Part shown: positions 1 to 5,881 of the stretch, piece by piece
How the letters are laid out: each line of letters begins with the position of its first letter
Position numbering within the stretch: position 1 is the stretch's first letter
The notes under the pieces: generated by a model
Database searches by the model: none
Seen by the model: the letters and a program-made list of their open reading frames with translations, nothing else
What the model was told of the DNA's origin: nothing
Program-made: the position numbers and the translations under genes
Origin: Baffinella frigidus
Lineage: Eukaryota > Cryptophyceae > Cryptomonadales > Baffinellaceae
Reading direction: 5' to 3'
NCBI GenBank assembly: GCA_026770585.1
Contig: MU646773.1
Span: 256,552-266,863 of the forward strand
Length of the DNA: 10,312 bases

Positions 1-2
1 CC

Positions 3-96
<94 letters not shown>

Positions 97-105
97 GACC
101 CTCAA
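1..105. repeat. CCCTCAA telomere-like tandem array
   Basis: Thirteen perfect head-to-tail copies of the 7-mer CCCTCAA fill the first 91 bases. One variant (CCCTCGA) and one more perfect copy follow before the pattern decays. Read on the other strand this is TTGAGGG, a one-base variant of the plant/algal telomere repeat TTTAGGG. The copies are very regular compared with the degenerate arrays elsewhere in the window. It could be a chromosome end, a subtelomeric array or an interstitial minisatellite; the sequence alone cannot decide. Confidence 0.9.
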
Positions 106-350
106 CCTCACACCAGGAGCTGATCCCTGAACCCCAAACCCTGATCCCTAAACCATAAACCATACACCCTCAACCCTTAACCCCTTCAAGGCTACTGCCA
201 AACACGAGACGAATCCTGTCCAGTGAACCTATCGTCCTGGCCTTTGTAGATCTTGAACCCTCAACTCTAACTCCCAAACCCCAAACGCCACACCTCGCAT
301 CCTAAACCCTCAACCCGCAACCTCCCTGCACCGACGACAGATCTGGCGTA
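106..350. repeat. Degenerate telomere-like repeats (CCCTRAA family)
   Basis: Scattered units such as CCCTGAA, CCCTAAA, CCATAAA and CCCTCAA occur here, interrupted by a unique block at about 185-250. No convincing coding frame is present. The decay of the unit away from the regular array at 1-105 is typical of subtelomeric or interstitial telomere-like DNA. Confidence 0.6.
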
Positions 351-555
351 GTTGACTTGAGAATCCTTCGGGATTCCGCTCAAAGATGTCAAAAGTGGAT
401 GTTTCGAAGCCCCTGGCGTGGAGGGTCCACTCAAAATATAACAGGCAACATTTTTGACCCGGAATCGGATCTCTTTCTTCAATTTTTATTCGAAGTGGTC
501 ACGTTACGCCCGGATATCCGGGCACGCCCTTGGTTCGAGAACCCCTGCATGCTAA
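351..555. other. Unique AT-richer block with hairpins, no gene recognised
   Basis: This is a non-repetitive island between telomere-like repeats. It contains a hairpin at 361-376 (6-bp stem GAATCC/GGATTC closed by a TTCG tetraloop, with TTGA/TCAA pairing outside a 3-nt bulge) and a perfect 16-bp palindrome at 508-523 centred on GATATC. Short open frames on both strands are overlapping and have no recognisable protein character. A structured RNA is possible but unproven. Confidence 0.4.
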
Positions 556-640
556 ACTCGAATCCCGAAACCCTCAACCCCACACCCTAAATCCTGAACC
601 CTACACCCTAAACCCCAACCCCGCTGCGCAGAGCGACGGC
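556..640. repeat. Degenerate telomere-like repeats
   Basis: Several units of the form AACCCTAAA, AACCCTCA and ACCCTACA occur in the CCCTAAA orientation. No gene is visible. Confidence 0.6.
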
Positions 641-774
641 GTTGCAGGAGGGGGGGAAAGGCGCTTCCCGGGGTCCTCCTCAACCATGGTTGGTGCCCCT
701 TTTGTGTTTCAGGTTTCGGGTTTCCAATGACTGCGCAATATTGAAACCAGTCGGCTGCTGCGTGGAGGCTGTTG

Positions 775-845
775 CAGGGTTTAGGGTTTAGGTTAGGGTT
801 TAGGGTTTAGCTGTTGCAGGGTGGTTAAGGGTTTTGGGTTTACGT
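775..845. repeat. Telomere-like repeats in opposite orientation (TTTAGGG)
   Basis: Units GGGTTTA, GGTTAGGG and GGGTTTAG lie here in the TTTAGGG orientation, opposite to every other telomere-like array in the window. A partial duplicate of CTGTTGCAGGGT flanks the array (about 768-781 and 810-823). Confidence 0.7.
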
Positions 846-1365
846 TTCTCGCACGCCCACCACTCACTCCTACCAGCAGGCTTGAGAGCAATACAAAGGC
901 AGAGAAATTACTACTCTCCTTCACCACTCAGTGCACCCCTCCTCTCCAACCACCACCTCCACCGCACAGAACGAGGGTAGGGGTGTAGGGGTTTCACTGA
1001 AAAGGGTTGGGAGTTAGTCTTTTCACCGACGGCAAGGCTGGGAGTTCAACTCAGCCCTGTTGAGTTGAGCCAGTCTCACGAATCACGTTTCTGTTGTTGA
1101 CTTGGGTTCAGTTCAGTTCAGTTCAGTCAGTTCAGACGTTTTTTGAATCCTTATTGAGTTCCGTTGAGCCATTATGGGCCTTGGCGCATTAAGGCTCAAA
1201 CGCCTGGACCGTGATTTTTTTCGTGGAAATTTGAAATCTGGTCTAAAAAAAAACAATTGCTCGAGGAAATTTGAATTTTTGGTAGGGAATTTTGAATATT
1301 CAGATTTTTGAGGGAGGGATTTGAAATTTGGGTAAATCTGGTTTTGACTCAAAAGGTTCATTCAA
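846..1365. other. Intergenic stretch with short tandem repeats, no gene recognised
   Basis: No frame here looks like protein. Visible structure: a hairpin made by TCAACTCA (1046-1053) and TGAGTTGA (1061-1068), a copy of TGAGTTGAGCC at 1061-1071, and a GTTCA pentamer array at about 1106-1134. The minus-strand open frame at 1113-1361 covers AT-rich, repeat-like DNA and is not supported as a gene. Confidence 0.5.
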
Positions 1366-1383
1366 AGGCGACAGACAAACAAA

Positions 1384-1393
1384 CTTAGACATG

Positions 1394-1433
<40 letters not shown>

Positions 1434-1472
1434 TAAAGCGAGAGAGAGAGATAGAGATAGAGATAGAGAGAT
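1384..1472. repeat. GACA and GAGATA microsatellite
   Basis: A (GACA)n run at about 1394-1433 is followed by GAGA and GAGATA units to about 1470. It is preceded by CTTAGACATGGACAGACAG, which recurs at about 3532-3550 immediately before another (GACA)n run. The two loci are therefore copies of one composite repeat, not independent expansions. Confidence 0.85.
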
Positions 1473-1482
1473 TGGTAATTTA

Positions 1483-2164
1483 TTGCCAAACAACCAGCGT
1501 CAGCGCCGCACATGCCTTAGCACTGTGCTACTTACTGTACCCCGTGTCGGCCGCTCTTACGAGCTTTTTCCGGATGGATTCGATCTCCACCTCCTAAACC
1601 TTCTCCGCTTACCTACGTATCCGTGCACACTTCCAACCACCCCGGCCCGCAGATTCCACCGCCTACCTTACCCCCCCTTCCTGGGTTTCCATGGCTTAGA
1701 GCGAACCCAAAACATCGCTCCTTACATCGCCCCCCCCGCACATCCAGAGGCTTCCGAGGCCCCAGCCTACAGACAGAGCCCACGGCTCTGGCTGCGTGCG
1801 ACACCGTGTCCCCCCAGGCAAAACCCTACTCGCCATGCGGCTCCCGCGCCACTTCCCACGAGCAGGGAAACCCGAGAGACCCCACTCTGATGACGAACGA
1901 CCCCGCCGCGAGTCTCCATCCTCCGAGGCGCGCTGCCCCGCGCAGCACACGAACGTCCCCCCGCCTCTGACTTGCACTATCTGACTCCAGGTCCCCCTGC
2001 CCGCCGTAGAAAACGCTCCCCGAACGCGCCTGACTCCTCGCGACGCCCCATCCCAGCCCCCCCCACGCTGTCGCCCCCCCCCTGGCCCCACTCCAACCTA
2101 CACACGGCACGAAGCGCAAGCAGGCACCGCGCGCGCACGAACCACTAAACCTCCTCCCTCCACT
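1483..2164. other. C-rich region, no gene supported
   Basis: The plus strand is strongly C-rich, with many runs of six or more C (for example in 2050-2090). Several frames on both strands stay open for 60-135 codons, but their translations are rich in Pro, Arg, Thr and Ala with no domain. Strong composition bias removes stop codons, so open length is weak evidence here. Exons of an unrecognised gene cannot be excluded. Confidence 0.4.
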
Positions 2165-2569
2165 GCTCAAGCAAGCCGCCACGGCGTTTTACGCGCTCCT
2201 GTGGTGCCCTCTCTCTTCAACAGTTGCTCCTGAGATGGCAGAGCCACCGAAGACATCGGAGCAACGCATAGACGCAGCCGTGCAGTTGCTGCGCCCTAGG
2301 GGTCCTTTGACCAGAGGCAGGAGTACAGGAGTACGGGCCGGGGAGGGGTGCTCTCATCGCAGCAGAAGGTGCTCAAGCAAGCCGCACGGCGTGTATCCGC
2401 ATTGGTGATTCTGTGGTGTCCTCTTTCTCCAACAGTAACTCCTGAGATGTTTCCATCGAAGGCATCGGAGCAACGCATAAACGCAGCCGTGCAGTTGCTG
2501 CGCCCTAGGGGCCCCGGGGCCAGAGGCAGGAGTGCGAGCCGGGCGGGGTGCTCTCCCCGCACAGAAGGC
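2165..2569 (+). repeat. 206-bp tandem duplication with an exon-like segment in each copy
   Basis: Copy 1 (2165-2370) and copy 2 (2371-2569) both start with GCTCAAGCAAGCCGC and both end near GGGGTGCTCTC...AGAAGG. Each contains a pyrimidine tract and a plausible splice acceptor (CTTCAACAG ending at 2223; CTCCAACAG ending at 2435). Each then continues in the same phase into a conserved peptide, SEQRI(D/N)AAVQLLRPRGP. The best-conserved part is this coding-like segment and the upstream parts have diverged more, which suggests selection on the peptide. The domain is not recognised. Donor sites are unclear (possibly GGG|GTGCTC), so the gene model is only a suggestion. Confidence 0.6.
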
Positions 2570-3110
2570 TTGGCAGATCGCGAACCGCAAGAACCCACGA
2601 ACACCCCGAACCATGCGCAGCCCAGCGTGAAGCCCCCGAGAGCAGACAGCCCCCCCCAGGCCGAGATGATGCGACGCGCAGCGCCGACCCTCCCCAGCAC
2701 CCCCACCGTTGCTCCCCCCCCTCGCCCTGCGCAGATCCACACCGCACGTGCCCTCAAAGCGCGCGAACGCGCTCCGTGGTGCCGACGACACCAGTGGCGC
2801 ACGCGCCAGTGCAGACCCGCGCCGAGCACCCGGGAAGAGACCACGGTGCTAGCCCCACGCTGTGAAGAGCCGGCGCTCCCATCAGGCACCCCCAAGCAGT
2901 GTCCCCACCGCCCCGCGGATCCCCATCGCGGTTTCAAGCGAGTGTCCCCGAAGTTCCGTCAAAAAGCGGGGTGCGCCCGCGCGCCGCCCAGGGCGGTGCC
3001 GCTGCGCGGTCACCGCGTCGACCCAACGAGCCGACGCGGGGGTGGAGGGGCGGCGCGGGCACCCCAGGCCCCACCCTAGGGTGAAAACGTGCCCGCCATT
3101 TTAAAAAGGC
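2570..3110. other. C-rich region downstream of the tandem duplication
   Basis: The plus-strand frame that begins in copy 2 (2348) remains open to 3079, giving an arginine- and proline-rich translation without motifs. Composition is like 1483-2164, and minus-strand frames are equally open. I see no independent support for coding. It ends in a TTTTAAAAAG stretch where base composition switches abruptly to purine-rich microsatellite. Confidence 0.35.
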
Positions 3111-3115
3111 GTTTT

Positions 3116-3224
3116 TAGAGATAGAGATAGAGATAGAGATAGAGATAGAGATAGAGTGATAGAGATAGAGGTAGAGACAGACATAGAGATAACGATAGAG
3201 TGACAGAGTGACAGAGTGACATAC

Positions 3225-3274
<50 letters not shown>

Positions 3275-3290
3275 CGAGCGAGAGAGACAC
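3116..3290. repeat. GAGATA and (GA)n microsatellites
   Basis: About seven AGAGAT units open the tract. Mixed GATA/GACAGAGT units follow (to about 3225), then a nearly pure (AG)n run at about 3229-3271 and decayed units to 3290. Reverse-strand open frames through here are Ser-Leu and Tyr-Leu simple-sequence artefacts. Confidence 0.9.
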
Positions 3291-3296
3291 AGGCAG

Positions 3297-3376
3297 AGAT
3301 ACAGCTGAGCCTCATCCTCAGCCCGACGTGCCACCTCCACCTGCGGAGGGGGTATGTCGGGCAGAGGAGGGAGCGA
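3297..3376 (+). CDS. Proline-rich PDVPPP module, copy 1 (candidate exon)
   Basis: A candidate splice acceptor (GGCAG ending at 3296) precedes a frame reading RDTAEP, HPQPDVPPPPAEGV, CRAEEGA. The same block occurs at 3813 and 5022, always after GCAG|AG and always in the same frame. Several nucleotide differences leave the PDVPPP and EGV.RAE core intact, which favours coding over plain DNA repetition. The function is unknown. A clear donor is not visible because a GGTGTGT microsatellite follows directly. It could be a decayed duplicate exon of the coiled-coil gene downstream. Confidence 0.4.
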
Positions 3377-3505
3377 GTGTGTGGTGTGTGGTGTGTGGTG
3401 TGTGGTGTGTGGTGTGTGGTGTGTGGTGTGTGTTTGTGTGGGTGTGAATGAGTATGAGTGTGTGTGTATGCGTGTATGCGTGTGAGAGAACGAGAGGGAG
3501 AGTCA
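3377..3505. repeat. GGTGTGT minisatellite and GT-rich tail
   Basis: A period-7 array (GTGTGTG units) runs to about 3431. After it comes a TG-rich tail ending in GTGTGAGAGAACGAGAGGGAGA. The tail (about 3442-3505) is repeated almost exactly at about 5152-5213, so it belongs to a larger duplicated block together with the preceding PDVPPP module. Confidence 0.85.
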
Positions 3506-3531
3506 GATAGACAGACGGAGGGAGACAAAAG

Positions 3532-3541
3532 CTTAGACATG

Positions 3542-3589
<48 letters not shown>

Positions 3590-3808
3590 CATCTACATAC
3601 ATATAGAGACAGGGAGATGGAGATAGAGATGGAGACAGAGATGGAGATAGAGAAGGAGATAGAGATAGAGATAGAGAGACAGAGAGACATGCAAAGAGAG
3701 AAAAGGAACGACAGCGAGAGAGAGAGAGATAGATAGATAGATAGATAGCGATAGATAGATAGAGAGAGAGAGAGACAGCCAGACAGATAGATAGACAGAC
3801 AGACAGCG
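3532..3808. repeat. GACA, GAGATG and GATA microsatellites
   Basis: A (GACA)n run occupies about 3542-3588. Interrupted GAGATA/GAGATGGA units follow (about 3605-3680), then (GA)n, (GATA)n and a last GACA cluster that reaches the candidate acceptor at 3812. The introducing motif CTTAGACATGGACAGACAG is shared with 1384. Confidence 0.9.
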
Positions 3809-3812
3809 GCAG

Positions 3813-4347
3813 AGGTATATCGGAGCCCGCTCCTCTTCCCGACGTTCCCCCTCCGGAGGGGGCATGGCGGGCAGATGTGGCCCAGCTTCGGGCTGATGAG
3901 GGTAAGATGGCAGCTTGGGAGGAGGCCGGGAAGCAGAAAGCTGATGAGACTTGTGCCAACCAGGTGGTGGAGAAGGTGGCGGCTGCGGCGGCGGCAGCGA
4001 ACAAGTTTGACGAGGAGCAGGAGGAGGCGAGGGAGCGCGCGGAGGAGAAGCGAAGGGTGGATGAGGAGGCCAAGAACGCTACAGAGGACGCATCGAAGCG
4101 GGAGGCCTCGGTGGAGGATGCACACAAGCAGAAGGAGGAGGAGGCGGTCCAGAAGGCCGCGAGAAACAGAAACAATGCCTTGGAGGAAATAAGGTGGAGA
4201 GAGAAGGATCAGGAGGCGGCGGCCAAGAAGGCCGCGAAAAAGAAGGCCGCGGAGGAGGACGCTGCTGCCAGAAAGAAGGAGGAGGAGGCGGCGGCAGCAG
4301 CCAAGAACAAGGCCGACGCGGAGGAGGGGGAACGCTCTCGCTTCAAG
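3813..4347 (+). CDS. Charged coiled-coil protein, exon with PDVPPP module copy 2
   Basis: From the candidate acceptor GCAG (3809-3812) the frame reads GISEPAPLPDVPPPEGAWRADVAQLR and continues without stop. The exon is about 178 codons, nearly all Glu, Lys, Ala and Arg in long alpha-helical runs (for example KKAAKKKAAEEDAAARKKEEE). The frame has no ATG at its beginning (position 3877 is a GTG), which fits an internal exon. It ends at AAG|GTAGCG (4347/4348). Splicing there joins in phase 0 to the exon at 4562, also coiled-coil, which supports the model. Such sequences give myosin-tail, caldesmon and kinetoplast-protein hits by composition only, so no family is assigned. The long reverse-strand open frame across here is the antisense of this low-complexity exon. 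Confidence 0.6.
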
Positions 4348-4561
4348 GTAGCGCCCCCTGGGGGATTCTGGCTTCAGCTTGATCGCACCAAGAGTTGAGA
4401 TTCTCGCGACGATGTTCCCTGCAGGGGAATCGTGGTTGGGCCTGTGGTGATCCCGGGCGCTTTCCCGCTCCAAAGTGAAGGGGTTTGTACCGCACACCCA
4501 GCATGTCAACTTGAGAATGGTCAGCCAACGCGAGTAGGCAGAGTTGTTGATTTGCTGACAG
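4348..4561 (+). other. Predicted spliceosomal intron, phase 0
   Basis: Begins GTAGCG and ends TTGCTGACAG, with a branch-point-like CTGAC very close to the acceptor. Removing 214 bases joins two coiled-coil-coding frames without frameshift, whereas reading through meets a stop at about 4396. A short hairpin (TTCCC/GGGAA around TGCA, about 4411-4427) lies inside. Confidence 0.6.
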
Positions 4562-4657
4562 AGGGTGACGCAGGCGCTGGAGGATAAGCTGGAGGAGGCG
4601 CAGAAGAGGGTGGAGGAGCAGGCGAGGGAGGTCGAAAGGCTCAATTCTTCTGCCAAG
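4562..4657 (+). CDS. Coiled-coil protein, next exon
   Basis: This 96-base exon encodes RVTQALEDKLEEAQKRVEEQ followed by AREVERLNSSAK, a good heptad-like amphipathic helix. It is bounded by GACAG| upstream and a consensus donor AAG|GTAGGTG at 4658. Both junctions are phase 0 and the length is divisible by three. It clearly continues the helix of the preceding exon. Further exons must lie downstream; the nearest candidate is the PDVPPP module at 5022, but no complete 3' end was found. Confidence 0.6.
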
Positions 4658-5017
4658 GTAGGTGGGGTGAGTAAGGGGGGGATTCGTGTATGTGTATGTG
4701 TGTGTGTGTATGCACGAGTGTGTTTGTATGCGTGTCTGTATGTGTGTGTGTGAGAGAGAGGGAGAGACAGACAGACAGACAGGCGGGAAGAACGAAAGAC
4801 AGAGACAGAGACAGAGACAGAGACAGAGACAGAGACAGAGACATACACACAGCGACAGAGTGATAGACATAGACATAGAGATAGAGATAGAGATAGAGAT
4901 AGCGATAGACATAGACATAGAGATAAGAGATAGAGATAACACTAGAGAGACAGAGAGACACAGAGAGAGAGAATAATATAGATAGAGAACGAGAGACAGA
5001 AACACAGAGAGACAGCG
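4658..5017. repeat. Microsatellite-filled intron or spacer (GT, ACAGAG, GATA)
   Basis: Starts at the donor GTAGGTGGGG. It then carries TG-rich repeats (4690-4750), a GACA run (about 4764-4781), a period-6 ACAGAG array (about 4799-4843), and CATAGA/GAGATA and (GA)n units. The order GT-rich, GACA, GAGATA matches the order at 3377-3808. Confidence 0.8.
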
Positions 5018-5021
5018 GCAG

Positions 5022-5105
5022 AGATATAGCTGAGCCCCCTTCTCAGCCCGACGTGCCACCTCCACCTGCGGAGGGGGTACGTCGGGCAGAGGAGGGAGCG
5101 AGCGA
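5022..5105 (+). CDS. Proline-rich PDVPPP module, copy 3 (candidate exon)
   Basis: After GCAG (5018-5021) the frame reads RDIAEPPSQPDVPPPPAEGV then RRAEEGASEC, the closest relative of copy 1 (3297). Nucleotide identity between copies 1 and 3 continues into the GT-rich tail. The donor is unclear. It may be a real exon of the coiled-coil gene or a duplicated exon remnant. Confidence 0.4.
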
Positions 5106-5218
5106 ATGTGTGTGTGTGTGTGTGTGTGTGTTGTTGTTGTTGTTGTGTGTGTGTGTGAATGAGTATGAGTGTGTGTGCATGCGTGCATGCGTGTGAGAGA
5201 ACGAGAGGGAGAACTCAA
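5106..5218. repeat. (GT)n and (GTT)n microsatellite plus duplicated tail
   Basis: A (GT)n run, a short (TTG)n run and a second (GT)n run fill about 5106-5150. They are followed by the tail also seen at 3442-3505 (GAATGAGTATGAGTGTGTG and GTGTGAGAGAACGAGAGGGA). Confidence 0.85.
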
Positions 5219-5227
5219 ATGTTCTGG

Positions 5228-5302
5228 TTGAGTTGAGCCTTGTTCAGATGAGTTGAGCCGTGGAGTCCTGATTGAGTTGAGCCGGATCATTGGCTCAACT
5301 CA
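5228..5302. repeat. TGAGTTGAGCC repeats with an 11-bp hairpin
   Basis: Direct copies of TGAGTTGAGCC occur at 5229-5239, 5249-5259 and 5273-5283. An inverted copy, GGCTCAACTCA, lies at 5292-5302. The last two form a perfect 11-bp stem around an 8-base loop. The same unit occurs at 1061-1071, also beside an inverted partner. Confidence 0.8.
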
Positions 5303-5359
5303 CGAGTTTATTGAATTTGCCCCCCTCGGTTGTTTCACACCCAGGACACTGCTCGGTTC

Positions 5360-5610
5360 ATACCTCAACCCTGCACCCTGAACCCTGAACCCTAAAACCT
5401 AAACCCTAAAACTCTCAACCCTCAACCCTTATTCCCAAACCCCGAGCCCTACGCCCTGAACCCTGAACCCTGACCTGAACCCTGACCTGAATCCTGGACC
5501 TTGAACCCTGAATCCTGAACCCGTAGACCCACCGGAGCCCTGAACCCGAAGCCCTGAACCCAAAGCCCCAAACCCCAAACCCTTAATCCTTTACCCGTAA
5601 CCCTTAACCC
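5360..5610. repeat. Interstitial telomere-like repeats
   Basis: Dense CCCTGAA, CCCTAAA, CCCTCAA, CCTGACC and AACCCAAA units occur in one orientation. No supported coding frame is present. Confidence 0.75.
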
Positions 5611-5617
5611 CAAACCA

Positions 5618-5775
5618 ACATCGTTCACCGTACACCGTACACCGTCCACCGTACACCGTTCACCATACACACCGTACACACCGTACACATTGTGTGCTGT
5701 GCCACTGCAACACTGTGACACTGCAATACTATAACACTGTAACACTGTTACACTGTCACACTATAACACCGACCG
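5618..5775. repeat. CACCGTA and ACACTG minisatellites
   Basis: Units of ACACCGT/ACACCGTTC (about 5625-5690) give way to ACACTG(T/C)A-type units (about 5700-5770). These are two adjacent, different minisatellites with similar period. They lie directly upstream of the long ZU5-CHAT reading frame. No promoter element can be identified in them. Confidence 0.75.
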
Positions 5776-5881
5776 TACCACTGTAGCAGTGTACCGAAAC
5801 CCGCACCCTGGACATCGGCATTACCCTCTGGTCGTTTTAAAACGGCTGGACCGACTCCTGACTCTGGTACGCGTTCCGCAG

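Noticed and set aside
490-555. tRNA-like GGTTCGAGAACC T-arm motif
   Set aside because: No matching acceptor stem, D arm or anticodon arm can be placed around it.
2296-2937. 213-codon minus-strand open frame over the C-rich region
   Set aside because: Translation is Gly/Arg/Ser/Ala-rich without motifs. The conserved peptide of the tandem duplication reads on the plus strand with acceptor sites.
3377-3431. Regular spaced repeats as a possible CRISPR array
   Set aside because: The array is a period-7 minisatellite with no spacers, and the window is eukaryotic.
3115-4848. 577-codon minus-strand open frame
   Set aside because: Its translation is Ser/Leu/Tyr/His simple sequence from microsatellites plus the antisense of the Glu/Lys-rich exon. 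Purine-only DNA has no stops on the reverse strand, so length is meaningless.
4343-5290. 315-codon minus-strand open frame
   Set aside because: The same artefact: Leu-Ser and Thr-His runs from GA and GT repeats, with no domain.
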